Assembly (NCBI GenBank): GCA_019264575.1
Contig: JAHUZV010000025.1
Coordinates: 1-64,000, forward strand
Source of the DNA: Vulcanococcus sp.
Lineage (GTDB): Bacteria; Cyanobacteriota; Cyanobacteriia; PCC-6307; Cyanobiaceae
DNA length: 64,000 nt
Direction of reading: 5' to 3'
The translations under genes were made by a program, and so were the position numbers. Below, piece by piece: positions 33,691 to 43,015 of this stretch (position 1 is the first letter of the stretch; each line of letters starts with the position of its first letter). Below the pieces are notes generated by a model that had not been told where the DNA came from, did not search any database, and was given only the letters and a program-made list of their open reading frames with translations.

Positions 33691-35811
33691 GTGGGTTTTT
33701 ATCTGCTTCATTTGCATTTGCACGGGCTGTTTCGAGGGCATGAGCTCGAATTAGGGCGCGATGCGGATACCGGCGGACAGACCACCTACGTGCTCGAGTT
33801 GGCGCGAGCGCTGGCGGCTCGCCCCGAGGTGGATCGGGTGGAGGTGCTCACCCGGCTGATTCACGACAAGCGCGTTTCTGCGGATTACGCCGAGCCGCGG
33901 GAAGACCTGGGCGGCGGTGCCTCCATCGTGCGCCTGCCGTGCGGGCCGCGGCGCTACTTGCGCAAAGAACTGCTCTGGCCCCATCTCGATGAGCTGGCCG
34001 ATGGGGTGGTGGCCCACATCGCGGCGCAGGAGCGCCGGCCGGACTGGATTCATGCCCACTACGCCGACGCGGGTTATGTGGGAGCGCTGGTGTCGCAGCG
34101 GCTGGGAATCCCCCTGGTGTTCACGGGGCATTCCCTGGGGCGGGAAAAGCAGCGGCGATTGCTGGCCGGTGGGATGGCGCACGATCAGATCGAGCACACC
34201 TACGCCATCGGCCGCCGCATTGAGGCGGAGGAGCGCACCTTGGCTCAGGCCGCTCTGGTGATCACCAGCACCCAGCAGGAGGCGCAGCAGCAATACAGCC
34301 GCTACGACCACTTCATCGCCAGCCGTGCGGTGGTGGTGCCGCCTGGGGTTGATGCGCGCCGCTTCCATCCGCAGCAGCTGCCCGGGGAGGAGCAGGCGGT
34401 GGCGGAGTTGATGCGGCCGTTCCTGCGTGATCCGGCCAAACCGCCGCTGCTGTGCATCTGCCGCGCTGTGCGCCGCAAGAACGTGCCGGCCTTGGTGGAG
34501 GCCTTTGGCCGCTCGGCCCTGCTGCAGGAGCGCCACAACCTGGTGCTCGTGCTGGGCTGCCGTGAGGATCCCCGCTCCATGGAGAAACAGCAGCGCGATC
34601 AGTTCCAGCTGATCTTTGAGCTGGTGGATCGCTTTGATCTCTACGGGCGTGTGGCTTACCCGAAGCAGCACCGCGGCGATGACATTCCGGCGATTTACCG
34701 CTGGGCGGCGCGCCATGGCGGCGTGTTCGTGAACCCCGCGCTCACCGAGCCCTTCGGCCTCACCCTGCTGGAAGCTGCCGCCTGCGGGCTCCCCCTGGTG
34801 GCCACCGATGACGGCGGGCCGCGCGACATCCTGCAGCGCTGCGCCAACGGCCAGCTCGTGGATGTGACCGACCTCGACGATCTGCAGCAGGCCCTGGAAT
34901 CCGCCGCTGCCGATCCAGGCCGTTGGCGTCGCTGGCGCGACAACGGCATTGAAGCCGTGAGCCGCAATTTCAGCTGGGATGCCCATGTGTGCGCCTATCT
35001 CGGCCAAGCCCAGCGCCGCTGCCAGGAGCTGATGGAGCAGCGCCCGCAGCCCGTGCTGCCGGCCTCGGCTGCGGCACCGGTGCAGCGGCTGTTGCTGCTG
35101 GATCTCGATGTGTGCCTCGACGCGCCGGATCCCGCGGGATTGCAGGAGTTGCGGCGCCGTTTGGCGGCGGACGCCAGCTGCGGCATCGGCATGCTCAGTG
35201 GCCGCAGCTTTGCCTCAGCCAGCCTGCGCTACCACGAGCTGCATCTGCCACCGCCGCAGGTGTGGATCCTGGAGGCCGGTGCCGAGATCCTGTACGGCCC
35301 AGAAGGTGTGCCGGATCTGGCCTGGCGCGATCACATCGCCCAGGGCTGGCAGCGGGAGGCTGTGGAGCAGGCTCTGGACGATCTGGCCCCACGCCTGGTG
35401 CTGCAACCGCCAGCGCAGCAGGGCCCGTTCAAGCTGAGCTACACCCTTCGATCGCCAACGGCGGGCGTGCTCGAGATGGTGCGTCAGCGCCTGCGCCAGC
35501 GACAGTTGGAGGCTCGCGCCCACCTGTTCCACCACTGGTTCCTGGATGTATTGCCGCTTAGAGCCTCCAAGGCGGAGGCGATCCGCCATCTGAGCCTGCG
35601 TTGGGGCTTGCCGCTGGAGCAGGTGTTGGTGCTGGCGTCGCAGCAGGGCGATGGCGAACTGCTCAACGGCCGCGCCCTGGGGGTGGTGGTGGGTGATCAC
35701 GACCGTTCCCTCGATGATCTGCGCCGCCGCTCCAAGGTGTTCTTCGCGTCGCGCCGCCAGGCGTGGGGTGTGCTGGAGGGCCTGGATCACTACCGCTTTC
35801 TGCGGCGCTGA
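33691..35811 (+). CDS. spsA: Sucrose-phosphate synthase with C-terminal SPP-like domain
   Basis: This 706-residue protein carries a GT4 sucrose-phosphate synthase domain: DTGGQTTYVLELARAL near the start, HYADAGYVGALVS, and the donor-site block NPALTEPFGLTLLEAAACGLP. It makes sucrose 6-phosphate from UDP/ADP-glucose and fructose 6-phosphate for osmoprotection. From about residue 465 a HAD-type sucrose-phosphatase-like domain follows, but motif I is DLDVCL (D471, D473, Cys475 instead of Thr) and motif IV is SQQGDGEL rather than GDSGND. So phosphatase activity is doubtful. Start is GTG. Confidence 0.92.
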   Translation: MGFYLLHLHLHGLFRGHELELGRDADTGGQTTYVLELARALAARPEVDRVEVLTRLIHDKRVSADYAEPREDLGGGASIVRLPCGPRRYLRKELLWPHLDELADGVVAHIAAQERRPDWIHAHYADAGYVGALVSQRLGIPLVFTGHSLGREKQRRLLAGGMAHDQIEHTYAIGRRIEAEERTLAQAALVITSTQQEAQQQYSRYDHFIASRAVVVPPGVDARRFHPQQLPGEEQAVAELMRPFLRDPAKPPLLCICRAVRRKNVPALVEAFGRSALLQERHNLVLVLGCREDPRSMEKQQRDQFQLIFELVDRFDLYGRVAYPKQHRGDDIPAIYRWAARHGGVFVNPALTEPFGLTLLEAAACGLPLVATDDGGPRDILQRCANGQLVDVTDLDDLQQALESAAADPGRWRRWRDNGIEAVSRNFSWDAHVCAYLGQAQRRCQELMEQRPQPVLPASAAAPVQRLLLLDLDVCLDAPDPAGLQELRRRLAADASCGIGMLSGRSFASASLRYHELHLPPPQVWILEAGAEILYGPEGVPDLAWRDHIAQGWQREAVEQALDDLAPRLVLQPPAQQGPFKLSYTLRSPTAGVLEMVRQRLRQRQLEARAHLFHHWFLDVLPLRASKAEAIRHLSLRWGLPLEQVLVLASQQGDGELLNGRALGVVVGDHDRSLDDLRRRSKVFFASRRQAWGVLEGLDHYRFLRR

Positions 35812-35826
35812 AGCCTGGCCTTCGCC

Positions 35827-36855
35827 TTAGAGGGGCGGTTGCTCCTGGCTGCGATACAGGTCGCGCTGGGGGTTGGCATCCGGCAGCCAGTAGCTGATGT
35901 CTTCATGCCAGTAGGGGGTGCCCTCCAAGCGGCTGGAGCTGAGCTTGGTGGTGGCCATCGCGGTCACCATGGCTCCCATGTCCACCGGAGAGAGGTCGGT
36001 GAGCACGTCTTTGCCGGCGATGTTCATCAGTTCCGGCAGGCGGGTGGCCATGGCGGGATTGGCCAGCTTTTTGAACACCTCTTTGAGCACCAGCTTCTGG
36101 CGCTCCATCCGGCCGATGTCGCCGAGCTCGTCGTGGCGGAAGCGCAGGAAGCCCTCCAGGGCTTCACCTTTGAGCAGCTGGCGGCCGGGGTAGAGATCGA
36201 TGTACAGCCCTTGGCTGTTGTCCACGTAATACATGCGCTTCGGCACATCCACCTCCACGCCACCCAGGGCGTCAGCGAGGCGCTGCACCGCCTTGAGGTT
36301 GAGCACCAGGTAGCGATCCACCTTGGCCGAAAGCAGCTTGCTCAGCTCCTGTTTCACCATCTCTGGCCCGCCGCTGCTGTAGAGGGCGTTGGCCTTCATC
36401 ACGCCGTAGCGATCCGATTCGATGAAGGTGTCGCGCGGCACCTGGGTGAGCTCGGTGCGGCCATCGCGCAGCTGCACCGTGAACATCACATCGGTGTTGG
36501 TGCTCACGTGGTCGGTGCCCATCACCACGATGCGCCGGTCGCCCATGCCGGCCGGTGTCACCAGGGATCCGAGCACGTTGCTGGGGTGGTGCAGCCCGGC
36601 CAGCAGGCCCATGGCGAGGTGGGGGAGCGGGCCATTGAGGCCGTAGCCCAGGCCGATCCCGGCGAGAAACAGGGGCAGGCGCGGCACACCGCGCTTGGCG
36701 GTTTTGGTGCGCCGCCGCGGCTCCATCGGTGTCACCGTGGCCTGGCGAGCCGCAGTGGCGCCGCGCCGGCCCGGCCGCTCCTGCTTCTCCACAGGCTTCA
36801 GCCGGCCGCGGGATGGGCGGCGACGCGGCGCTGGATTGGGCTGGGCCTGCGACAT
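35827..36855 (-). CDS. LytR-CpsA-Psr (LCP) family cell-wall polymer ligase
   Basis: A basic N-terminus of about 55 residues leads into one membrane helix (LPLFLAGIGLGYGLNGPLP). The extracytoplasmic LCP domain follows, with IVVMGTDHVSTNTDVMFTVQ, QVPRDTFIES, FLRFRHDELGDIGRMERQ and the conserved Arg/Asp residues that bind the polyprenyl pyrophosphate. LCP proteins attach glycopolymers to peptidoglycan or transfer lipid-linked sugars. 342 residues from ATG 36855 (MSQAQPNPAPRR). It shares its transcription direction with purT but is separated by 77 bases. Confidence 0.85.
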   Translation of the reverse strand: MSQAQPNPAPRRRPSRGRLKPVEKQERPGRRGATAARQATVTPMEPRRRTKTAKRGVPRLPLFLAGIGLGYGLNGPLPHLAMGLLAGLHHPSNVLGSLVTPAGMGDRRIVVMGTDHVSTNTDVMFTVQLRDGRTELTQVPRDTFIESDRYGVMKANALYSSGGPEMVKQELSKLLSAKVDRYLVLNLKAVQRLADALGGVEVDVPKRMYYVDNSQGLYIDLYPGRQLLKGEALEGFLRFRHDELGDIGRMERQKLVLKEVFKKLANPAMATRLPELMNIAGKDVLTDLSPVDMGAMVTAMATTKLSSSRLEGTPYWHEDISYWLPDANPQRDLYRSQEQPPL

Positions 36856-36932
36856 GGACGGTGTGCGTGGGCGCACCGTATCGCGCGTCTTCCCTTGTGG
36901 CCAGGGGCATCTGGGCCTCTCGCCCAGCTGGA

Positions 36933-38123
36933 TCAGCTGCCCGGCAACACCGAGATCGCCGCCGCTGCCTGATCGGCGCGCTCACGGGCTTCCTCCAGGC
37001 TGGCGCCGCTGGCCAGGGCCACGCCCATGCGCCGGTGCGGGCGGGCATCGGGTTTGCCGAACAGCAGCACCTGCACATCCACCTCGGCCAGGGCCTGCTC
37101 AAGGCCGCTGAAGCGCACGGCCTCGCTGGCCTGCTCCGAAAGGATCACGCGGCTGGCGGCCGGCCCCGTGGAGCGGATCTCGGGGATCGGTAGCCCCAGC
37201 ACTGCCCGCAGGTGCAGCTCGAATTCGCTCAGGTTCTGGCCGGCGAGGGTCACCAGGCCGGTGTCGTGCGGGCGGGGGGAGAGCTCGGAGAACACCACTT
37301 CACTGCCGCCGTCTGCCCCCCGGCAGACGAAGAACTCCACCCCGAAGATGCCGGCACCACCGAGGTTGTCGGTTACCTGGCGCGCCATGGTTTGGGCTGC
37401 TGCCAGTTGATCCCAATCGAGGTGGGCTGGCTGCCAACTGCACTGGTAATCGCCCCGCTCTTGGATGTGGCCGATCGGCGGGCAGAACAGGGTGGGTCCG
37501 TTCCACTGCTTCACGGTGAGCAGGGTGATCTCCTGCTCGAAGCGCAGGAACTCCTCCACGATCACCCGCGCGCCGCTGCCGCGGGCGCCGGCCATCGCCG
37601 CCTCCCAGGCCGCGGCAATCCCTTCGGGCCCATCCACCACGCTTTGGCCTTTGCCGGAGGAGCTCATCACCGGCTTCACCACCACCGGCCAGCCCAGAGG
37701 TGCGGCGGCTGCGGCCAGTTCTTCGGCGCTTTCGGCGTAGGCGAAGCGGGCGGTGCGCAGTCCCAGCTCACTGGCGGCCAGATCACGGATCCGATCGCGA
37801 TTCATCGTCACCGCCGTGGCCCGGGCGGTGGGAATCACGGTGATGCCACCGGCCTCGAGCTCCGCCAGGGCATCCACCGCCAGCGCTTCGATCTCGGGGA
37901 TCACCACATCGGGCTGGTGGCGGCGCACCACGGCCTTGAGGGCCTCGGGGTCGGTCATGGCGACCACTTCGGTCTGATCGGCCACCTGCATCGCCGGCGC
38001 GCCGGGGTAGCGGTCCACGGCAATCACCCGGCAGCCGAGGCGTTGGGCAGCGATCGCCACCTCCTTGCCCAGCTCTCCGCTGCCCAGCAGCATCAGCGTG
38101 CGCGGAAAGGTGGGGCTGGCCAT
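36933..38123 (-). CDS. purT: Formate-dependent phosphoribosylglycinamide formyltransferase PurT
   Basis: This 396-residue ATP-grasp enzyme makes formyl-GAR from GAR, ATP and formate in purine synthesis. It begins with the N-terminal LMLLGSGELGKEVAIAAQRL nucleotide fold, then VVIPEIEALAVDAL, the ATP-grasp loop VVKPVMSSSGKGQS, and the metal-site FGVEFFVCRG. purU, which makes formate from formyl-THF, is elsewhere in this window (50.0 kb), so the pair would complete a formate-linked route. Confidence 0.95.
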   Translation of the reverse strand: MASPTFPRTLMLLGSGELGKEVAIAAQRLGCRVIAVDRYPGAPAMQVADQTEVVAMTDPEALKAVVRRHQPDVVIPEIEALAVDALAELEAGGITVIPTARATAVTMNRDRIRDLAASELGLRTARFAYAESAEELAAAAAPLGWPVVVKPVMSSSGKGQSVVDGPEGIAAAWEAAMAGARGSGARVIVEEFLRFEQEITLLTVKQWNGPTLFCPPIGHIQERGDYQCSWQPAHLDWDQLAAAQTMARQVTDNLGGAGIFGVEFFVCRGADGGSEVVFSELSPRPHDTGLVTLAGQNLSEFELHLRAVLGLPIPEIRSTGPAASRVILSEQASEAVRFSGLEQALAEVDVQVLLFGKPDARPHRRMGVALASGASLEEARERADQAAAAISVLPGS

Positions 38124-38172
38124 GGCCGCGACTGAGGCGAGAGACTGCCCCGATCCTGCCCCGGCGCCCCCT

Positions 38173-38343
38173 GTGCTGCAGTTCCTTCCGTTGGCCTACG
38201 CCACCGCCGGCGATGCGGCCGATGGCCTACTCAATGGTTTGAGCATTGAGAGCCTGCAGCGCTGGACCCTGGTGTATCTCGGGATCTCAGCCCTGGCCTT
38301 CATCGTGGTCTGGCTGGTGGGCTACCTGCGCCGTCCGGGCTGA
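38173..38343 (+). CDS. Small single-helix membrane protein
   Basis: If it starts at GTG 38173 the product has 56 residues: MLQFLPLAYATAGDAADGLL, then one membrane helix (LVYLGISALAFIVVWLVGYL) and the basic end RRPG. An in-frame ATG at 38122 would add 17 Pro/Ala-rich residues and overlap the purT start on the opposite strand, so the GTG is preferred, but this is a weak choice. The size and layout resemble photosynthetic-complex subunits, yet I cannot name it. Confidence 0.5.
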   Translation: MLQFLPLAYATAGDAADGLLNGLSIESLQRWTLVYLGISALAFIVVWLVGYLRRPG

Positions 38344-38354
38344 GGTGCTGCCGG

Positions 38355-38597
38355 CTAGGCCAGATCGATCAGATCCAGCTGCCGCACCGGTGACTGCTCA
38401 TCGATGAAGCCATAGGCGGCAAACACCGATGGATCGCTGTGGGTGATGTGCTGTCCATCGCTATGGCGCTCCAGCACAAAGCCCTCGTTGGCCATCCGGC
38501 GCATCAAGGCGGCCGCTTCTTCAAACCGTGCCGCCATCGCCTCAAGGCTGGCGCAATCGGCGGTGAGGCCCGCTTCCTTCCAAGTGAAGTACGCCAT
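38355..38597 (-). CDS. Conserved small hypothetical, coupled to mraY
   Basis: This 80-residue soluble protein ([20 protein letters not shown] then AARFEEAAALMRRMANEGF) has helical and short strand segments. Its ATG shares a base with the TGA stop of mraY (TGATG), so translation is probably coupled. The frame extends upstream through mraY in another phase and that part is rejected. No function is known; position suggests a role linked to wall precursor synthesis, but that is inference. Confidence 0.6.
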   Translation of the reverse strand: MAYFTWKEAGLTADCASLEAMAARFEEAAALMRRMANEGFVLERHSDGQHITHSDPSVFAAYGFIDEQSPVRQLDLIDLA

Positions 38598-39661
38598 CAG
38601 GGGAGCAGCACGAGTCCCAGCACCACCAGTATCAGGCTGATCAGCCAGAAGCCCACCACCACCTGCTGCTCGCTGGCGCCGCCCAGCTCGAAGTGGTGAT
38701 GCAGCGGCGCCATGCGGAACACGCGTTTGCCCTGGCCCGTGGCGGGGTTCTTGGTGGCCTTGAACACCCACACCTGCACGATCACCGACAGCGATTCCGC
38801 CAGGAAGACGCCGCCCATCAGCAGCAGCGGCCAGAGGCTGTTGCTCAGCAGTGCCACCGCCGCCAGTGCCGAACCCATGGCCAGTGACCCGGTGTCGCCC
38901 ATGAACACCCGAGCCGGGTGGCGGTTGAACAGCAGAAAACCGAGCCAGCAGCCGGCCATCGCGGCGCAGAAGCCCGCCATCGCCGGATCACCCTCGTGGC
39001 CCCGCAGCATCAGCTGGATTCCCAGGCCGCTGAACACGATCGCTCCGCATCCCGCCGCCAGGCCATCGAGGCCATCGGTGAGGTTGGTGGCGTTGCTCTC
39101 GGCCAAAAATACAAACAGGCCCAGGGGCAGGATCAGCAGGCCCAAAGGCAGCACCCAGCCCAGCGGCAGGGCAATGAAGGGAGCCAGCTGCTGATCCCAG
39201 TGGGCCCAGGCGAGGAAGGCGATCGCGCTGAGGCCCTGCAGCAGCAACTTGCCGCGGGGGCTGAGGCCCGTGTTGTGGCGTTTGGTGAGGCTGCGCCAGT
39301 CATCCACTGCTCCAATCGCCATCGTGGCCAGCGTGATCGCGGCCACCGCCAGCAGGCGGTGATCAGCGGGTGCCACCAGGCCACCAGCGATCACGCCCAC
39401 CGGCACCACCAAAAGGCCGCCCATGGTGGGGGTGCCCGCCTTGCTCTGGTGAGCCTGGGGCCCTTCTTCGCGGATCACCTGCCCCAGCTTCAGCCGCCGC
39501 AGCTGCGGCACCCCCCAGGCGCAGATCACGGCGCTCACCAAGGCGCTGATCAGCAGGGGCGGCGCCAGCTGGGGCGCCTGGCTGAACCAGTCGCACAGGG
39601 CGCTGAGCCCCAACAGCAACAAACCCAGCAACAGCGCCAGTGAGCGGCTGTTGCTGGGCAT
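38597..39661 (-). CDS. mraY: Phospho-N-acetylmuramoyl-pentapeptide-transferase
   Basis: This 354-residue polytopic membrane enzyme makes lipid I from UDP-MurNAc-pentapeptide and undecaprenyl phosphate. The family signatures are [56 protein letters not shown] and [11 protein letters not shown], with the C-terminal HHHFELGG. The frame opens at TTG 39691, but ATG 39661 ([12 protein letters not shown]) starts just before the first helix and is preferred. The next gene is coupled to its stop. Confidence 0.94.
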   Translation of the reverse strand: MPSNSRSLALLLGLLLLGLSALCDWFSQAPQLAPPLLISALVSAVICAWGVPQLRRLKLGQVIREEGPQAHQSKAGTPTMGGLLVVPVGVIAGGLVAPADHRLLAVAAITLATMAIGAVDDWRSLTKRHNTGLSPRGKLLLQGLSAIAFLAWAHWDQQLAPFIALPLGWVLPLGLLILPLGLFVFLAESNATNLTDGLDGLAAGCGAIVFSGLGIQLMLRGHEGDPAMAGFCAAMAGCWLGFLLFNRHPARVFMGDTGSLAMGSALAAVALLSNSLWPLLLMGGVFLAESLSVIVQVWVFKATKNPATGQGKRVFRMAPLHHHFELGGASEQQVVVGFWLISLILVVLGLVLLP

Positions 39662-39704
39662 CGAGGCGATCAGCCTGGTGGGGGAGATCAAGGGGCTGAG
39701 GAGG

Positions 39705-39980
39705 TCAGTCCTCCCAATCTTCCTCGCTCTGCTCGTCGGCGGCGTTGTAATCCTCTTTCTCGCCCATCAGCGCGGAGAGCTCTTCCTCTTCCACGGTGCT
39801 CACATCGCTGCTGGCGGTTTCCTCATCGGCCACCAGGCGGCCGCTGCTCTCCAGCCAGCTCAGCAGATCGGGTTCTTCGCGCAGGGGCAGCACCGGAGCT
39901 GGCTCATTGCGGCCGTAGCGGGTGAGCGACGGGTTGATCCCATCCAGCTGGCTGAGGCTTGTGCTGAGGTTGCTGCTCAT
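39705..39980 (-). CDS. DUF3134 family acidic protein
   Basis: This 91-residue acidic protein contains the sequence [19 protein letters not shown] followed by a very acidic tail ([20 protein letters not shown]). That pattern is what I know as DUF3134, a cyanobacteria-restricted family of unknown function. It is the gene upstream of mraY on the same strand, 44 bases away if mraY starts at 39661. Confidence 0.7.
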   Translation of the reverse strand: MSSNLSTSLSQLDGINPSLTRYGRNEPAPVLPLREEPDLLSWLESSGRLVADEETASSDVSTVEEEELSALMGEKEDYNAADEQSEEDWED

Positions 39981-40073
39981 TGCTGACGGCTAGGGCTGCT
40001 ATGGCGCGGACGGCGGCGGCTGGGCTTGCACCCCAGCGTGGGCCAATCCGCCATCCTATCGGAGTCCCCCTCC

Positions 40074-40355
40074 GTGGCTGCCCTGGCCAACCCTGCCTCG
40101 CCGATTTGGCGTTCCCTGTTGGGGCCCTGGCTGTTGGCGCTCGGCCTGAGCGCTCTGCTGGTGGCGGCTGGCTTGCGCTGGCCCACGCCGCTATTGCAGC
40201 AGGCCTGGGCCCAGGCCGATCCCGGCCGGCCCGCCCTGTTGGCGCTGCTGCTGGTGTTGCTGCCGCCGGCCCTGATGGCGGCCCTGCTGCTCGCTCGGAT
40301 GCGGCGCCACCACGACAGGGGAGAATCGATCGATTGCGCGCACGGAGAGCATTGA
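40074..40355 (+). CDS. Small two-helix membrane protein, coupled to argG
   Basis: About 93 residues from GTG 40074, which has GGAG 9 bases upstream; an earlier TTG (40026) is in frame. Two hydrophobic helices ([20 protein letters not shown] and [20 protein letters not shown]) are joined by a short polar loop, and the protein ends with [10 protein letters not shown]. Its TGA overlaps the argG ATG (TGATG), so the two are probably translationally coupled. No family is recognised. Confidence 0.5.
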   Translation: MAALANPASPIWRSLLGPWLLALGLSALLVAAGLRWPTPLLQQAWAQADPGRPALLALLLVLLPPALMAALLLARMRRHHDRGESIDCAHGEH

Positions 40356-41554
40356 TGGGCAGGGCCAAGAAGGCGGTGCTGGCCTATTCCGGTGGTGTGG
40401 ACACCAGCGTCTGCATCCCTTATCTGAAGAACGAATGGGGCGTGGAGGAGGTGATCACCTTCGCCGCCGACCTGGGCCAGGGCGATGAGCTCGAGCCGAT
40501 CCGCCAGAAAGCGCTCGACTCCGGCGCCAGCCAATCGATCGTGGGCGACCTGATCGAGCCGTTTATCACCGAATTCGCCTTCCCGGCGATCCGTGCCAAC
40601 GCCCTCTACGAAGGCCGCTATCCCCTCTCCACCGCCCTGGCCCGGCCGCTGATCGCCCGCCGCCTGGTGGAGATCGCCCGCGAGGTGGGCGCGGATGCCG
40701 TGGCCCACGGCTGCACTGGCAAGGGCAACGATCAGGTGCGCTTCGATGTGGCCATCGGCGCCCTCGCTCCTGATCTGAAGGTTCTGACCCCGGCGCGCGA
40801 GTGGGGTATGAGCCGCGAGGAAACCATCGCCTACGGCGAGCGCTGCGGCATCCCTTCGCCCGTGAGCAAGAAGTCGCCCTATTCGATCGACCTCAACCTG
40901 CTGGGTCGCTCGATCGAGGCCGGCCCCCTGGAGGATCCCAACGTGGAGCCGCCCGAGGAGATCTACGCCCTCACCGTGAGTGTGGATGCGGCTCCCGATC
41001 AGCCCCAGGTGGTGGAGATCGGCTTTGAGCAGGGCAATCCCGTGAGCATCGATGGCGTGCGCCTCGATCCGGTGAGCCTGATCCGCCGCGCCAACGAACT
41101 GGCCGGCAGCCACGGCTTCGGCCGGCTCGACATGATCGAGAACCGGGTGGTGGGCATCAAGAGCCGCGAGATCTACGAAACTCCGGGTCTGCTGCTGCTG
41201 ATTAAGGCCCACCAGGAGCTCGAGAGCCTCACCCTCGCCGCTGATGTGCTGCGCAGCAAGCGCCAGCTCGAGCAGCAGTGGGCGGATCAGGTGTATCAGG
41301 GCCTCTGGTATGGCCCGCTCAAGGACGCCCTCGATGGCTTCATCGAGCGCACTCAGCGCACCGTGAACGGCACGGTGAAGGTGAAGCTGCACAAGGGCAA
41401 CGCCACCGTGGTGGGCCGCAGCAGCGCCAACAGCCTGTATGTGCCCGATATGGCCACCTACGACGCCGGCGATCAGTTCGATCACCGCGCCGCGGAGGGC
41501 TTCATTTACGTGTGGGGTCTGCCCACCCGTCTTTGGGCCGCGAGCCAGCGCTGA
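40355..41554 (+). CDS. argG: Argininosuccinate synthase
   Basis: This 399-residue enzyme joins citrulline and aspartate with ATP in arginine synthesis. The PP-loop is [11 protein letters not shown] near residue 10, and the family sequences [14 protein letters not shown] and [17 protein letters not shown] are present. Length matches. The open frame continues upstream to 39980, but the ATG at 40355 fits the family start [14 protein letters not shown] and is coupled to the previous small gene. Confidence 0.97.
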   Translation: MGRAKKAVLAYSGGVDTSVCIPYLKNEWGVEEVITFAADLGQGDELEPIRQKALDSGASQSIVGDLIEPFITEFAFPAIRANALYEGRYPLSTALARPLIARRLVEIAREVGADAVAHGCTGKGNDQVRFDVAIGALAPDLKVLTPAREWGMSREETIAYGERCGIPSPVSKKSPYSIDLNLLGRSIEAGPLEDPNVEPPEEIYALTVSVDAAPDQPQVVEIGFEQGNPVSIDGVRLDPVSLIRRANELAGSHGFGRLDMIENRVVGIKSREIYETPGLLLLIKAHQELESLTLAADVLRSKRQLEQQWADQVYQGLWYGPLKDALDGFIERTQRTVNGTVKVKLHKGNATVVGRSSANSLYVPDMATYDAGDQFDHRAAEGFIYVWGLPTRLWAASQR

Positions 41555-41569
41555 GCTGCTGGGTTCCGT

Positions 41570-42013
41570 TCAGGCGGCGCGTGGGCCTCGGCGATCCGCC
41601 CGGCCCAGGCGTCGCATCGCTGGGCGGCTGGGGAGCTGCGGCAGGGCGGGAGCGCTGCTCGCCGGTGCTGCGGTTGGGTTGAAGCGCAGCCGCACCTCAC
41701 CGGGCACGGGCGCCAGCATCTGAATCTGCTGGCGCAGATCGGCGTTGTCGTCGAGCAGGCGTTCCTGTCGCTCGAGCACTGGTTGGAGGCGCTGCTCGAA
41801 CTTGCGCTCAAAGATGTCTGGAAGCTCCTCCAAGAGCGCTTCCAATTCAGCAATCTGCAGCCGCGCTTCGGCCAGCTTGCGTTCAGCACTGGCTAGAGCC
41901 AGCTGCAGCTGGTGTTCGCTCAGCTGGAAGGCGGAATCCTGAACCTGGTCGGCTTCAGGTTGCGCTTGCGGCTGATCGGTGTTGGCGTCGTCCACCGTCG
42001 TCAGCCCAGCCAT
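41570..42013 (-). CDS. Coiled-coil hypothetical protein
   Basis: A 147-residue protein with an acidic Gln-rich N-terminus, a central coiled coil (ALASAERKLAEARLQIAELE and LEELPDIFERKFEQRLQPVL) and a proline-rich, strongly basic C-terminus. No domain is recognised. Its ATG at 42013 directly abuts the T-run of the rpsF terminator, so no Shine-Dalgarno can fit between; either a start further in is used or the message begins near or inside the hairpin. Confidence 0.55.
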   Translation of the reverse strand: MAGLTTVDDANTDQPQAQPEADQVQDSAFQLSEHQLQLALASAERKLAEARLQIAELEALLEELPDIFERKFEQRLQPVLERQERLLDDNADLRQQIQMLAPVPGEVRLRFNPTAAPASSAPALPQLPSRPAMRRLGRADRRGPRAA

Positions 42014-42049
42014 AAAAAACCGACCAAACCTTAACGAAGGCTTGGTCGG
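42014..42049 (-). terminator. Rho-independent terminator of rpsF
   Basis: On the minus strand CCGACCAA pairs with TTGGTCGG (42042-42049 with 42020-42027), an inner CCTT/AAGG stem caps it with a short loop, and six T's (42014-42019) follow. A textbook intrinsic terminator, about 22 bases past the rpsF stop. The T-run touches the ATG of the next gene. Confidence 0.9.
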
Positions 42050-42071
42050 GATTCAAGCTGCCGGAAGCGAT

Positions 42072-42440
42072 TCAGGCTTCGCTGGTCTGCAGGGCAGCAG
42101 CGTCGCTGGTGGCCTGGGGCACGGGGCCGCTGCGGGGTGCGGGCAGGGGGCCGTCTTGCTTGACGGTGAGATAGCGGATCACATCTTCGGAGATGCGCAT
42201 GGCCTTCTCGAGGGTGGCCACCTGTTGGCCGTCGCCGTTGTGGGCGAGCTGCACGTAGATGCCTTCTTTGTGCTTGGCGATGGGGTAGGCCAGGCGGCGC
42301 TTGCCGCGCATCTGGCAATCGAGCACCTCAGCGCCGGCTTCGGTCACCAGATCGCGGTACTTGGTGACATGGGTTTCAACCTCTTCCTCCGGAATGTCCG
42401 GACGAAGGATGTACATCGTTTCGTAATAGGGCTGCGACAT
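42072..42440 (-). CDS. rpsF: 30S ribosomal protein S6
   Basis: This 122-residue protein has the S6 start [20 protein letters not shown] and conserved [19 protein letters not shown] segment. It binds the central domain of 16S rRNA together with S18. The C-terminal 25 residues are an Ala/Pro tail. It is followed by a strong terminator, so it is a single-gene unit here. Confidence 0.97.
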   Translation of the reverse strand: MSQPYYETMYILRPDIPEEEVETHVTKYRDLVTEAGAEVLDCQMRGKRRLAYPIAKHKEGIYVQLAHNGDGQQVATLEKAMRISEDVIRYLTVKQDGPLPAPRSGPVPQATSDAAALQTSEA

Positions 42441-42529
42441 GGCTTGCGCGATCCGACGTGGACGCCGAAGGGAACGGTGGCTGGTGGGCCGGAGCTAGGC
42501 CCCTGCTCTCCAGCGGCGGATCGTCCACC

Positions 42530-42991
42530 CTACAGCTGCATGCGCACCGCTTCTGAGAGGCTCGGGACGTCGGCTTCCTTGCCGCGCACGCACTGCACCA
42601 CGGCAAACACGAGCAGCACCAGCATCCCTAGAAATACCGTGTTGGCGAGGGTGCGGCCCGCGAAGCCGAGGCTGCCCAGGCGCAGCAGCTGGAAGGCCAG
42701 CGAGAGCACCACCAGCACGATGTCGAGCAGGATCGCCTGCAGCACGTTGAAGCGCAGGAAGTAGGGGATGCGCGGGTTGCGCACCACCGCCAGGAACAGC
42801 ACCAGGAACAGCAGGAAGCCGCCGAAGGGCACGTTGCGCTCCAGCAGCAGCACCGGAATCGCCGGCAGCATCAGCCACTGCAGCGCTGGGAACAGGTTGT
42901 CGAGCGATTCGCCGAAGGGCAGGGCGTCGCTCCAGGGCAGCAGGTAGGCCAGCACTGCCAACAACCGCTGCCACCAGGGAATGTCGCCCAT
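42530..42991 (-). CDS. Tic20 family membrane protein
   Basis: The 153-residue protein has about four membrane helices, with WWQRLLAVLAYLLPWSDALP at the start, VPFGGFLLFLVLFLAVVRNP, and YFLRFNVLQAILLDIVLVVL. This matches the cyanobacterial Tic20/Ycf60 group, relatives of the plastid import component; their bacterial role is unknown. The second ATG at 42991 (MGDIPWWQR) is preferred over 43000. Confidence 0.8.
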   Translation of the reverse strand: MGDIPWWQRLLAVLAYLLPWSDALPFGESLDNLFPALQWLMLPAIPVLLLERNVPFGGFLLFLVLFLAVVRNPRIPYFLRFNVLQAILLDIVLVVLSLAFQLLRLGSLGFAGRTLANTVFLGMLVLLVFAVVQCVRGKEADVPSLSEAVRMQL

Positions 42992-43015
42992 CGCTCTCAC
43001 GCCGTTGCGCAGAGG

